A DNA stretch of 64,000 bases from Palsa-872 sp036844615 (GCA_036844615.1 DAIUFK010000005.1:11929-75928); one strand, 5' to 3'; positions 6,382-15,669 are shown, numbered from the stretch's first letter. Program-made: numbers and translations. The notes: generated from the letters alone by a model not told the origin.

Positions 6382-7587
6382 TCAAAGGAAATTGATCCGG
6401 GTCAGCCTCCACAGTCTGCCCGGAGGGTACAGGGGACTTCCGGTCACCAGCGGGACGTCAAAAGAGTAGTCGCCGAGGACCACGTGCTCGCTGCCGGCGG
6501 GGGTACCTGTGTTGACAGGCATGTCGACCTGCAGCGCGCGCGCATCCAGTCGCTGGCGCAGGATCATCCCAGGCCATTCGACAAGATCCACGTCAACTGT
6601 CGAAAGCAGGTCGGCCTGGCCGCCCCATGGTGCTGAATAGCTCGCTACCGCCTGGTTCCTCGCGATCACCCGGCGCACGTGAAGGCTTGCCACCATCGAC
6701 GCTATGAGCGTCCTTGCCGCCGCGAACGCGATAACGAGCGTGGGCTGGCCCATGACGCACCCGTACAGCGTCACGGGGTGACCGTCCACTGTCGCGGTGG
6801 CGGCGAATAGAAAGTTGACGCCCTCCGCCAACCCGGAACCTGTCTTGATGCCGATGATCCCGCTCTGGCCGAGGGCGGCGTCGACGTTGTAGACAAGCCC
6901 CGCGACCGGGAGGGTGGTCTCGCCCATCGAAACGATCTGGGCGAAGACCGGATCCTTCATCGCCTCCATCCCGAGCGCCATGAGGTCGCTCGGCGTGCTC
7001 ACCGTGCTCGGTGAGGCGCCGCTCGTGTCAGTAAAAGTCGTGTGAGTGAGGTGAAGATCCGCCGCCTTCTTGGTCATCGAGGCGACGAATGCATCGACGG
7101 TACCGGCGTCCCAGCGCGCGAGCGTGTCTGCGAAGTTGTTCGCGGAGGGGATGAGAAGTCCCTCGAGGAGGTCTCGCTCTGTCAGCCTCTCGCCTTCTCG
7201 AACCTCGACCACCGACTGCTTGGCCGCAAGGTCGGCCTCATACGACTGCACGTCCGCCGCGGTGATGATGACCGTCGGCCCGAGCTGGTCCAGCGTGATC
7301 GGCTTGTCGGTGAGGATGACGAGCGCGGTCATCACCTTGGTCACGCTCGCGGCGGAGGCCGGCTGATCGTTTCCTGAGCTCGCGATCAGGCCCAGGCCAG
7401 ATGCGCCAACCGCAGCGGGCCCCGTTTTCGGCCAGGGCAGGCTGGGCGCAGTCCCCTGCACCGTTTCCTGGCTGTGAAGCGAGGCGGTGGCAGCCACCGC
7501 CGGCACCGGCCGGAACCAGTTCCAGGCTGCCACGGCGACGATCGCGGCCACGAGCAGGACTGCCAGTCTCCCGACCATTGGAAACAT
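6382..7587 (-). CDS. D-alanyl-D-alanine carboxypeptidase (peptidase S11)
   Basis: 401 residues. An N-terminal membrane anchor or signal (about 5-24) is followed by a serine penicillin-binding-protein fold: catalytic SVTK at 81-84, SAN at 148-150 and KTG at 248-250. This is the set for D,D-carboxypeptidases that trim the terminal D-Ala of peptidoglycan stem peptides outside the membrane. The C-terminal 100 residues form an additional, non-catalytic domain. Divergent from the phosphate transporter gene, with 26 nt between the start codons. An ATG three codons further in is an alternative start. Confidence 0.88.
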   Translation of the reverse strand: MFPMVGRLAVLLVAAIVAVAAWNWFRPVPAVAATASLHSQETVQGTAPSLPWPKTGPAAVGASGLGLIASSGNDQPASAASVTKVMTALVILTDKPITLDQLGPTVIITAADVQSYEADLAAKQSVVEVREGERLTERDLLEGLLIPSANNFADTLARWDAGTVDAFVASMTKKAADLHLTHTTFTDTSGASPSTVSTPSDLMALGMEAMKDPVFAQIVSMGETTLPVAGLVYNVDAALGQSGIIGIKTGSGLAEGVNFLFAATATVDGHPVTLYGCVMGQPTLVIAFAAARTLIASMVASLHVRRVIARNQAVASYSAPWGGQADLLSTVDVDLVEWPGMILRQRLDARALQVDMPVNTGTPAGSEHVVLGDYSFDVPLVTGSPLYPPGRLWRLTRINFL

Positions 7588-7613
7588 GATGATCGTCGCG
7601 TAAACTTCGCAGC

Positions 7614-8606
7614 TTGAATCTGGAGGCGATCGCGCCGCTGGTCGCCGCTTCGCTGTTCGGCCTCATTTCAGGCTTCAACGACGGCGGCAATCTCATGGCC
7701 TCGTTCACATCGGGCCGCGTGATATCGCCGCGAGTCGCCGCTCTGCTATTGCTATTCAGCCTCGCCGGGCCTCTCGCGCTTGGCACTGCGGTGGCTCAGA
7801 CGGTCGGCTCAAACGTGATCGACTTAAGAGCTCAGGGTGAGCTCAGCTTCGTCCTCATCACCCTCTCGCCTCTATGCGTGGTCCTGCTCTCGCTCATGTT
7901 CGGAATCCCGACGAGCATGACCCTCGCCCTGGTCGGGGCGATGCTTGGCTGGGTGCTGGTGTCAGGAAATGAGACCGCCGTTCACTGGGCAGGAGTGGTG
8001 CGGATTCTCATCGGCATGCCGATCTCGGTGCTCGGCGGCGGGCTGCTCGCGCTGATCGTGTACAGGACGGTCAGGCGCTTCCTCGGCGCTCGACCTCACG
8101 CGTCGCTGCTCAGCCTGGCCAAGTTTCAATTCGTCACCGCTGCCATTCAGGCTTTCGCATACGGCGCCAACGATATGGAGAAGACTGTCGGGCTGATCGC
8201 AGTCGCCATGTCTTTTCCGAACCACGGACAAACGGTGGCCTTTGCGGGTGCGGCGCCTATCATTGGCGCATTCGTTTTCTTTTTCGCCGGAGCGCTTATC
8301 GGAGGATCGCGGGTCGCTGGTCGCATCGGACTCGGCGTCCTGAAGGTGCGTCCCATGCAAGCGCTTTCACAACAGCTCGCATCCGGAACCGTGGTCTCGG
8401 TGCTGGCGGTGGTCGGCGCTCCGGTCAGCATGACGCAGACGATTGACGGAGGGCTGGTAGGGGTCGGCGCCGCGCTCCGCGCGTCATCGGTGCGCTGGGG
8501 AATCGTTCGCGAGATGCTCGGCAGCTGGCTCCTGACGCTGCCGCTGGCGCTCGTCTTCGCGGCATTGTTGCACCTTGCGGTCAGGGTGACGGGGCTGGCG
8601 CCGTGA
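7614..8606 (+). CDS. Inorganic phosphate transporter, PiT family
   Basis: 330 residues, strongly hydrophobic, with about ten membrane segments. The PiT signature appears twice: GLISGFNDGGNLMASF near 16-31 and AFAYGANDMEKTVGLIA near 180-197 (the GANDxxK repeat that binds phosphate). These carriers import phosphate (or a metal-phosphate complex) with protons or sodium. The TTG at 7614 is the only start fitting the family's N-terminus. The gene overlaps the PhoU-like gene by four bases, the usual pairing for this family. Confidence 0.9.
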   Translation: MNLEAIAPLVAASLFGLISGFNDGGNLMASFTSGRVISPRVAALLLLFSLAGPLALGTAVAQTVGSNVIDLRAQGELSFVLITLSPLCVVLLSLMFGIPTSMTLALVGAMLGWVLVSGNETAVHWAGVVRILIGMPISVLGGGLLALIVYRTVRRFLGARPHASLLSLAKFQFVTAAIQAFAYGANDMEKTVGLIAVAMSFPNHGQTVAFAGAAPIIGAFVFFFAGALIGGSRVAGRIGLGVLKVRPMQALSQQLASGTVVSVLAVVGAPVSMTQTIDGGLVGVGAALRASSVRWGIVREMLGSWLLTLPLALVFAALLHLAVRVTGLAP

Positions 8607-9238
8607 GCTTCGGCCGCACCTTCAAGGCGCTGACGAGGTCGAACGATCGGCGTTTCATCGCGCTTCTCAGCCAGCAGGCTGACCTGACGGTGAGGGCGCT
8701 GCAGGTCCTCGAAAAGTTCGGGCGCGAGGCGAGCGGCAACGTCGACCTCGTGGAACAGCTCAAGGAGATCGAGCGCGAAGGCGACGCGGCAAGGCGCGTC
8801 CTCATCGATGAGCTGCTGCACACCTACGCGACGCCGTTCGACCGCGAGGACCTCTTCGCGCTGTCGCGTGCCATCGACGACATCCTCGACGCGGCCAACG
8901 AGACCGCCATCGAGCTTGCGATGTACAGGATCGGCCCTCCCGATGGCCTGAACGAGATGGCGAAGGTGCTCACCGAAGGCGCTCGCCACATCAGCGCCGC
9001 CGTCGGCGAGCTGCTCGATCACCCCGGCGTCGCCGCCGAGCATGCGGTCCGAGCCAAGCGCTCAGAGAACCGAATCGACAGCCTCTACCACCACGCAGTA
9101 GGACAGCTCTTCGACAGCAAGGCGGAGATGAGCCTCATCCTGAAATCCAGGGAGATCTACAGGCACCTCAAGAACTCCGCAGACCGCATCGACAGCGCAG
9201 CCGACGAGATCTCGGTGATCGTCATCAAGCGGAGCTGA
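8603..9238 (+). CDS. DUF47 family PhoU-like regulator of the PiT transporter
   Basis: 211 residues, almost entirely helical, with the DUF47 pattern: LSQQADLTVRALQVLEKF, VEQLKEIEREGDAARRVLID, ALSRAIDDILDAANET and SAADEISVIVIKRS. The E/D-rich ExxGD motifs bind metals in PhoU-like proteins. It is cotranscribed and coupled (GTGA overlap) with the PiT gene, and the family is known to accompany and modulate this transporter. GTG start at 8603. Confidence 0.88.
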   Translation: MSFGRTFKALTRSNDRRFIALLSQQADLTVRALQVLEKFGREASGNVDLVEQLKEIEREGDAARRVLIDELLHTYATPFDREDLFALSRAIDDILDAANETAIELAMYRIGPPDGLNEMAKVLTEGARHISAAVGELLDHPGVAAEHAVRAKRSENRIDSLYHHAVGQLFDSKAEMSLILKSREIYRHLKNSADRIDSAADEISVIVIKRS

Positions 9239-9252
9239 GCTAGGACTACCTC

Positions 9253-9432
9253 TTACGCACAGCTGCCGACCGGCGTGGCGGTCGATGTTGAATCGAGGGT
9301 CAGGCCACTCCCAGCACGCCACAGGTAGATGCCATCGCCTCCCTGGAGCCAGATGCCCTGGGGATCGGCCAGGAAGGCGCCGTAGGTCGACACGTCTAAG
9401 CTCGCATCTGTGTAACGGAACCCGAAGCTGGG
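9253..9432 (-). pseudogene. Possible C-terminal remnant of a secreted protein
   Basis: The minus-strand frame reads FGFRYTDASLDVSTYGAFL then ADPQGIWLQGGDGIYLW and ends TATPVGSCA. It looks like the last blade and tail of an exported beta-rich protein (WLQGxDGIYLW resembles a propeller repeat). Nothing upstream continues it: the frame enters the start region of the dioxygenase gene, so only the tail is present. It could also be chance coding in a GC-rich spacer. No usable start codon. Confidence 0.3.
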
Positions 9433-9468
9433 AATTACGTTCCTAAGAGACCTGTTTTGATTGGAGAA

Positions 9469-10407
9469 ATGAAAAAGCTCGACGGCATCCATCACATCTC
9501 ATCCATCACCGCCGACGCCCCGGGGAACGTTGCCTTTTACGCGGGGGTCATGGGCCTTCGGCTGGTCAAGAAGACAGTGAACCAGGACGACCCCACCGTC
9601 TACCACCTCTTCTATGCGGACGAGAACGCCAGCGCGGGCGCTGACATGACCTTCTTTGAGTATCCGGGCGTCGCGCGAGGGCGGGCCGGCGCCGGGATGA
9701 TCCACCGCATCGCCTTTCGAGTCGGTTCCGAGAAGGCCCTCGATTTCTGGCAGCACAGGCTTGCGCATGCGGGAATCGACACCGAACGATCTGAGAAGAG
9801 CCTCCTTTTCGGAGACCCTGAAGGCCTTCGCCTCGAGCTGCTGATCGACGACGTGTCCGACGCGCCGCTAATCGCCGAGCACCCTGAGATCCCTGCCGAG
9901 CACGCTCTGAGGGGCTTCGCGGGAGTTCGCGCCTATTCGAACGCTCCCGAGCACAGCCAGTCCCTTCTGGAAGGCGCTCTTGGTTTCCGCAGCGCCGGGC
10001 CCGGCTGGTTCGAGTCGCGCGGCGAGAATCGTGGCTCCTTCTACATCTATGATGCGGCGCCCGAAAGCCGCGGGGTGAGCGGCGCCGGTACCGTCCACCA
10101 CGTCGCCTGGTCGTCGACTTTGGAGGACCACGCCGCGTGGCGTGAGAAGGTGGTCGAAGCCGGCGCTCGGCCGACGCCGATCATCGATCGTTACTACTTC
10201 AGGTCGCTCTACTTCCGAGAGCCGAGCGGGGTGCTGTTCGAGATAGCGACCCTGGGGCCGGGATTCACAACTGATGAGCCTCTCGAGCACCTTGGCGAGC
10301 GCATCTCGCTCCCGCCGCCATTCGAGCACCTCCGCGACCAGGTCGAGCGGACGCTGACGCCTCTACCCAACCCCCGCGTGACCGCGCGAGCGCCGGCCGG
10401 CTCGTAA
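9469..10407 (+). CDS. Ring-cleaving dioxygenase of the VOC superfamily (MhqO-like)
   Basis: 312 residues made of two glyoxalase/VOC modules. It begins MKKLDGIHHISSITADAPGN and continues FYAGVMGLRLVKKTVNQDDP. The second module starts near residue 143 (GVRAYSNAPEHSQ) with GTVHHVAWSS and FREPSGVLFEIATLGPGF. These HH and E residues supply the metal site. The same opening is typical of the MhqO/MhqA type linked to hydroquinone breakdown and quinone stress. The ATG at 9469 follows GGAGA; a TTG at 9457 would add four residues. Monocistronic. Confidence 0.85.
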   Translation: MKKLDGIHHISSITADAPGNVAFYAGVMGLRLVKKTVNQDDPTVYHLFYADENASAGADMTFFEYPGVARGRAGAGMIHRIAFRVGSEKALDFWQHRLAHAGIDTERSEKSLLFGDPEGLRLELLIDDVSDAPLIAEHPEIPAEHALRGFAGVRAYSNAPEHSQSLLEGALGFRSAGPGWFESRGENRGSFYIYDAAPESRGVSGAGTVHHVAWSSTLEDHAAWREKVVEAGARPTPIIDRYYFRSLYFREPSGVLFEIATLGPGFTTDEPLEHLGERISLPPPFEHLRDQVERTLTPLPNPRVTARAPAGS

Positions 10408-10497
10408 GACCGGCGCCGTCATCGCCACAGCCGCCGCCCGGCGCGCCTGTGAGCCGCGTTTCGAATTCCATCTCAATCTCCTGCCACAGGGGTATGG

Positions 10498-11973
10498 TTG
10501 CCGCGATCAAGCCGTGAAACCGTGAAGGCAGCTCGGAGCCTCCTCGACGACCCTCGTGTGTTCGACGCGGTAGTCGTCCTGCTTGCAACCTGGTTTCTTC
10601 TGTCCGCGTATGTCACAGCCTGGGCATACGTGATAAGGCCCCAGGGGGTCCCTGATGCGGCCGCTGCAGGCCTTGTTGCGGTGAGCGCGTCCTGGTTCGC
10701 TCTCACCGGCTTCCTCTTTTTTGCCTTTGGCCGGGGGCTCGGCCGCGGCAAGCCGTGGAACCGCGCCCTCCCCGACGGCTACGTGGGCACGCTGGCGGCT
10801 TCGCTCGTATTCGGGGCGGCCTGGATCGCCGACACCTCCATCTGGGTGCCTTTCGTCGGGCGCAACCAACTGGGCCTAGAAGCGCTTTTCACGCCGCCCC
10901 ACCTGGTCGAGATCGCCGCCGCCGCGATCATCGTCAGCGGCCCCGTCCGGGCGGCGGCCCGACGAGGTGAGACGACCGCAAGCACCCTGACGTTGACGTC
11001 AGTCGCCCTCCTGCTTTCGGTGCTCACTTTCGCCACGCAGTTCGCCCATCCGCTGATCGATCCGTGGTCGTCCGGGGCCCTCCCTTACCGTGTCGAATTG
11101 CAGGGCATCCAGCTGACGTGGATCGCCGACAATCTCGGCGTCGCGTCGGTCCTGGCCCAGGCAGCGATCCTGGTCGGGACCGCGCTCCTTTTGAACACCG
11201 CGTTCAAGCTGCGCTTTGGCTCGCTCACGTTGGTCTTCGCCGTCAACGGAATCTTCGTGACGATCACCAAGCAGAGCTACGACCTCCTGCCAGTGGCGAT
11301 CCTCACCGGACTGGCCGGAGACCTGTGGCTGTGGTGGGCACGACGTTGGCCTGGCCGGCGCGGGGCGTCGCTTGGAGCGGTGATCGCCGGTGCCTTCGCC
11401 TTCCTCTCCATAGTCGCTGTTGCACTGGTCGGCGGAGGTAGCGCGTGGAGCATCTCGTTGTCCTCGGCAGTCGTCTTCGCGGCGACGATGTTGGGCTGGC
11501 TGATGGGGCGACTGCTGCCTGCGGGCCTGCCTTCCGCGATGGTGCTGGCCCCGACACCGACGGTCGGCGAGCCAATCGAGACGCACTGGACGAGGGATCC
11601 CGAGAGCACAGTCCGGCCGCAGCTTGTCAAGGCAGCGCTCGATGACCTCGGAACGCCAGAGAGGCTCGGACGCAGCCCTCTCGCCTTGTTACCCGGCGTT
11701 TCACGCGGCGGTTCTGCGGCCAGCGACCTGCGCGCTCTCCTGGTTGACGTGATCGCAGACCTGGCGGCGTCCGCCGCTCCGCGCGACGCCGAGGCTGGCC
11801 GCCTGCTCCTCGACTATTACGTCAAGAGAGTCGGCAGCCACGAGGTGATCATGGAGCGGCTTCATCTCTCGCGCCCTACCTTCTACCGGCGTCTGCAGCG
11901 CGGTTTCGCGCTTGTCGCCGAACGGCTTGACGAGCTGAGCGAGTTCGCTCATCGCGTCCCTGTCAACGATTGA
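10498..11973 (+). CDS. Membrane protein fused to a sigma-region-4-like helix-turn-helix end
   Basis: 491 residues. About nine hydrophobic helices fill residues 20-345. The last 110 residues are soluble: GRSPLALLPGVS, ASDLRALLVDVIADL and, at about 447-478, SHEVIMERLHLSRPTFYRRL then QRGFALVAERL, a helix-turn-helix. The same tail (LR.LL.. then rLL..YY then LxLSRxTFYRRLxRG) is known to me from the C-terminal ends of large bacterial ATPase/TPR regulators; here it is attached to a membrane domain without an ATPase. It may be a membrane-held transcription factor or a protein-protein domain. The TTG start at 10498 has AGGGG upstream; GTG at 10522 is the alternative. Confidence 0.6.
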   Translation: MPRSSRETVKAARSLLDDPRVFDAVVVLLATWFLLSAYVTAWAYVIRPQGVPDAAAAGLVAVSASWFALTGFLFFAFGRGLGRGKPWNRALPDGYVGTLAASLVFGAAWIADTSIWVPFVGRNQLGLEALFTPPHLVEIAAAAIIVSGPVRAAARRGETTASTLTLTSVALLLSVLTFATQFAHPLIDPWSSGALPYRVELQGIQLTWIADNLGVASVLAQAAILVGTALLLNTAFKLRFGSLTLVFAVNGIFVTITKQSYDLLPVAILTGLAGDLWLWWARRWPGRRGASLGAVIAGAFAFLSIVAVALVGGGSAWSISLSSAVVFAATMLGWLMGRLLPAGLPSAMVLAPTPTVGEPIETHWTRDPESTVRPQLVKAALDDLGTPERLGRSPLALLPGVSRGGSAASDLRALLVDVIADLAASAAPRDAEAGRLLLDYYVKRVGSHEVIMERLHLSRPTFYRRLQRGFALVAERLDELSEFAHRVPVND

Positions 11974-12033
11974 GACCCATTTCGGAACAAGAGAGACTGA
12001 CCTCGATACCGGTCCGGTCCCAGTGTTTCGGAC

Positions 12034-12744
12034 ATGGCTGAGCTGCTGAGTCTCGAACACCTCGCGACCCTCGGGGTGATCACCGGGTGCATCGCCGCCC
12101 TTGTGATCGCGGCGCGCCTACGACCGGGGGCCTGGATGGTGCCGACCTGTAGGGCCGTGGCTGTGCTCATCGTCGTCAACGAATGCGGGTGGTGGGTCTG
12201 GCTCGCCTTTCAGCACACCTGGTCGGCGAGCTACGCGCTGCCGCTCCAGCTCTGCGACGTCGTCGCGTTCGTCTCAGCCGCTGCTCTCTGGACCCGCCGC
12301 CCTCTACTCGTCGAGCTCAGCTATTTCTGGGGCCTGGCCGGCACGGCGAACGGCCTGATCAGCCCCGACGTTCCTACCCACTTTCCTAGCTACCTCTTCC
12401 TTCAATACTTCATCGCGCACGGCACGATAGTGGCGGCTGCGCTCATCCTCGTCGTCGGCCTTCGGATCACGCCACGTCGCGGCGCTGTTGCGCGGGTCTT
12501 CGGGCTGACTGTCGTGCTGGCCGCAATCGACGCGGTGGTGAACCTGATCGTCGGCAGCAACTACCTGTACCTGCGCCACACGCCTGACGTGCCCAACCTC
12601 CTCGACCTGTTGGGTCCGTGGCCGTGGTACATCGTCGCGGCGGCGGGCCTGGCCCTGGTGATCTTCACGGTTCTGGATCTCCCGTTCTGGATTGGTCGCC
12701 GCCGGCTCGCGCAAAGGATTCCTCAAGGCATCAAGGCAGGCTGA
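12034..12744 (+). CDS. TIGR02206/YwaF-type membrane protein
   Basis: 236 residues with six or seven membrane segments. Characteristic pieces are SLEHLATLGVI near the start, YALPLQLCDVVAF near 69-81, ELSYFWGLAGTANGLISPD near 95-113, FLQYFIAHG near 122-130 and NYLYLRHTPDVPNLLDLLGP near 171-190. These match the TIGR02206 (YwaF) family of integral membrane proteins with no known function. Polar H, D and N residues inside the helices suggest a binding site in the membrane. Confidence 0.75.
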   Translation: MAELLSLEHLATLGVITGCIAALVIAARLRPGAWMVPTCRAVAVLIVVNECGWWVWLAFQHTWSASYALPLQLCDVVAFVSAAALWTRRPLLVELSYFWGLAGTANGLISPDVPTHFPSYLFLQYFIAHGTIVAAALILVVGLRITPRRGAVARVFGLTVVLAAIDAVVNLIVGSNYLYLRHTPDVPNLLDLLGPWPWYIVAAAGLALVIFTVLDLPFWIGRRRLAQRIPQGIKAG

Positions 12745-12768
12745 TCGGCTCCGCTACAGTTTCTGGCC

Positions 12769-13875
12769 ATGCCCCCGATGCTCGAGGCGGCGATCGGCTT
12801 CGTCATCCTCGCGATTGACCTGTACGACGTTTTCCAGTCGGTGGTCCTGCCCAGGCCATCGGTGGGGAAGCTGCGAGTCTCGACATGGATCGTTCGGCCA
12901 ATGTGGGCGACCTGGCGGTGGTTGGGGAATCGGGAGTCCCGCATCGACAGGCGCGAGAACTGGCTTGGCACCTTCGGTCCGGTCGGCCTTATTGCCCTGC
13001 TCGCCTTCTGGAGCACGTCGAGCATCCTGGGCTACGCCCTGATCCTCGATTCCATCCGAGACCAGATCCAGCCTCCGCCATCTGACTTCTGGACGTCGCT
13101 CTACTTCTCGGCGGGAACCCTGCTCCCGTTGAGCTACGGAGAGATCCTGCCCATGGGCGGGATCGCCCGCATAGTGATCATCGCCGAGAGCGCTACGGGG
13201 ATAGCCCTTATCGCTCTAGTGATCAGCCTGCTCTTCTCTCTATACGGATCATTCCAGCGGCGAGAAGAGCTCGTCGTCACCCTGGATGCGCTGGCGGGCG
13301 CGCCGCCGGCGGGTCTGCAAATCCTCGAGACCGTTTCGAGCCACCGGATGCCTGATGAGCTCCGCGCGACCTTCGATGACTGGAGGAGATGGTCGGCCGC
13401 GGTGCTCGAGAGCCACCTCGCGTACCCGATCCTCGTCTTCTTCCGATCGAGCCACGACAACGAAGCGTGGTTGAACTCCTTCGGCGCAGTCATGGATGCG
13501 GCGACGCTGGTGTTGAGCACCCTCGTGATCGAGGATGCGACCGAGGGACATGCAAGATTGATGTTCAAGGTGGGAAACCACCTTGTCGAAGACCTCGCGT
13601 GGTACTTCCGTTTCAAGAACGTCGCCGTCCCCATCGTTGAGCGCCAGGAGTTCGACGATGCGCGCGAACGGCTGATCAAGGCCGGCTATCACTGCCGCGA
13701 GAGCGACGCCGCGTGGACTGACTTCGCGAGCCTTCGTTCGATGTACGCCTCGCCGCTGAATCAGCTCGCACAACGCCTTTCGATAATGCCCGCAAGGTGG
13801 ATCGGCGATCGCTCGTACCTTCCACACGTGCAGCGGCCGGCCGCCCGCGCACGCATGCCGAAGCGAGCTCGTTAG
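12769..13875 (+). CDS. Ion-channel-like protein with an atypical pore loop
   Basis: 368 residues. A first helix at about 8-28, a second at about 70-93, a pore-loop-like segment DFWTSLYFSAGTLLPLSYGE at 106-125 and a third helix at about 132-160 give the layout of two-helix potassium channels. The expected filter TxGYGD is replaced by PLSYGE. The remaining 200 residues are soluble and mostly helical (LETVSSHRMPDELRATFDDW, NHLVEDLAWYFRFKN). It could conduct a different ion or be a channel-derived sensor. 24 nt after the YwaF-like gene and probably transcribed with it. Confidence 0.6.
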   Translation: MPPMLEAAIGFVILAIDLYDVFQSVVLPRPSVGKLRVSTWIVRPMWATWRWLGNRESRIDRRENWLGTFGPVGLIALLAFWSTSSILGYALILDSIRDQIQPPPSDFWTSLYFSAGTLLPLSYGEILPMGGIARIVIIAESATGIALIALVISLLFSLYGSFQRREELVVTLDALAGAPPAGLQILETVSSHRMPDELRATFDDWRRWSAAVLESHLAYPILVFFRSSHDNEAWLNSFGAVMDAATLVLSTLVIEDATEGHARLMFKVGNHLVEDLAWYFRFKNVAVPIVERQEFDDARERLIKAGYHCRESDAAWTDFASLRSMYASPLNQLAQRLSIMPARWIGDRSYLPHVQRPAARARMPKRAR

Positions 13876-13888
13876 CTCAGGCGAGCGC

Positions 13889-15669
13889 CTACCACTCCCC
13901 CGCATGCCTCAGGGCACCCGGCCTGCCGTCCGGGTCGTAGATGTTTCTGTACAGCACCCCTGCCCAAAGCCGAGTCACGCGCGACGGCTGGATGCGCGGG
14001 TGCGGCCTCACGCGGCCAGGCGGGCGCTCGCCGCGCTCACCTTCCACATGCCAGCGGTCCAACGCCGCGGCAGCCTGATGGAATTTCGCCACCGCCTCGG
14101 CAGGATCGACGAGGTCGTGATCGTCGCCTAGCTCGCGGCCGAGATGCTCTCGCCACAGCAGCAGGCGCAGGTCGCGCGCGTACTTGCGCGCGCCGTCGCC
14201 AAGTCCCGCGGGGTCTGTCGGCGCCCTGGGATCACGCTCGTCGTCCATCACCGCGCATGCGATCTCCGAGTCGTGACCCCACGATCGACGATTGAAGTTG
14301 TCGGACCCCACCGAGGTCCAGACATCGTCGATCACGCATACCTTGGCGTGGACATAGACCGGAACTCCGTCAACGTTCTCGATGTCGAACACTGAGACTC
14401 GGTCCCCGCCTGCGTCGAGCAAGGCCCGCACCGCCTGCTCCCGGCCCACCTGGTTGGGCGGCAGCGTCAGCGCACCGGCCTGGTCGAAGTATCTGGGAAC
14501 TACCGCTATGAGGTGCAGGTCAGGGTTGAACGTGAGAGCTTCCACGAAGGATTTCATCACCTCGTTCGACCAAAGGAACTGGTCTTCGATGTAGATGAGC
14601 CTGCGAGCGCGACGGAGTGCCTTCTCGTATGCGCGAGCGATGCTGCGCTCGCCCTGCGGAGCGAACGGATAACCCCATGGCCGCCGGCCGTAGGTGCGCA
14701 GCACCTGGACCGAATGGATCCCGGCGACCGGGGGGTCAGGCGGAATCGGCGGCAGGATGCTCGCCTTGCGGTCGGTCCGGCGCAGCACGTCATGAAGGAT
14801 GCCGATTGGATCCCGGCTCAGCGGGCTCGGGTCCGCCCATCTCTCGCGGAACGTGAAGTCCAGGTCGCCGACAGCGGGGCCTGTGATGGCGACCTGGACG
14901 TCATGCCAGGGCGGCGTCCTACCGTAAACGGGCGCCATCGACTGGCGCTGCGGGTCGCCGGCATGATCCGAATCGTCCTGGCGGCTGTGACAGAGGNNNN
15001 NNNNNNNNNNNNNNNNNNNNNNNNNNNNNNNNNNNNNNNNNNNNNNNNNNNNNNNNNNNNNNNNNNNNNNNNNNNNNNNNNNNNNNNNNNNNNNNNCTGG
15101 CGCTGCGGGTCGCCGGCATGATCCGAATCGTCCTGGCGGCTGTGACAGAGGTCGATGCCGCCGACAAACGCAAGGTCCCCGACTTGATCCTTCGCGTGGC
15201 GGATGACCACAAGCTTCTGATGATGGGAGCCACCGAGCCGCACCCGTTGATCGAGGAGCACCTCGCCCCCGGCTTCGTTCACGATCGCGCCGAGGTGGCG
15301 GTTCTCCTTGGCGCTGAATCCGAGACGGTCTGCATGCGACCGCCAGAGCAGGCCTTTGACAGCGACTCCGCGCCGCACCGCAGCTGTTAGAACCTTGCCG
15401 ATCTCGGTTTCGGGGCCGTCGCCGAGGCGCTGGTCGGGGTCGCTGCGCCAGTCGGTGAACAACAGCTGGTCGCCCGCGCCCAGCTCGCCGATCGCTCCCA
15501 GCAGGCGGCGAAAGTAGGTCGCGCCGTGGACCAGGGTTTCGACGTGGTTGCCGGTGGTCCAGGCCGCCCCCGGGTGCCGCCGGTCGAGCCCGGTAAAGGA
15601 GTTGTCTCGTTCCGAAGCCGTCAGAAACCAGTCCTCGAGGGCGCCCGCCGGTGGTGGTTCAGGCCGCAT
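13889..15669 (-). CDS. Phospholipase D family protein, interrupted by a false assembly gap
   Basis: If the N-run and one copy of the flanking 55-bp duplicate are removed, both halves join in frame to a 541-residue protein. The first HxK motif is H150-x-K152 (GGSHHQKLVVI) with R157 where the Asp usually stands, followed by FVGGIDLCHSRQDD. The second is complete: H389-x-K391-x4-D396 (VYVHAKVCVIDD) followed by GSDNFNRRS. This is the two-motif phospholipase D fold, which cleaves phospholipids to phosphatidic acid or transfers the phosphatidyl group. The ATG at 15669 is preferred over an upstream one that adds 50 unlike residues. It stands next to diacylglycerol kinase and PAP2 genes. Confidence 0.8.
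14942..14996. repeat. 55-bp duplicate, left side of the gap
   Basis: Identical, base for base, to 15097-15151. Because the two copies exactly flank 100 N and the PLD reading frame is intact when one copy is kept, this is overlap of two contig ends, not a biological repeat. Confidence 0.9.
14997..15096. other. Assembly gap of 100 N (true length negative)
   Basis: A fixed 100-N scaffold gap. The 55-bp identity of both flanks shows that the contigs overlap, so nothing is missing here. Confidence 0.95.
15097..15151. repeat. 55-bp duplicate, right side of the gap
   Basis: Second copy of the contig-end overlap described at 14942-14996; it encodes residues around DDSDHAGDPQRQ of the phospholipase D family protein. 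Confidence 0.9.

Noticed and set aside
14513..15121. Plus-strand frame through the first N-run
   Set aside because: It reads through N bases and is opposite the PLD gene; it disappears when the false gap is closed.
14942..15151. 55-bp direct repeat as attachment site or mobile element
   Set aside because: The copies end exactly at the N-run and restore a reading frame when merged, so they are contig overlap.
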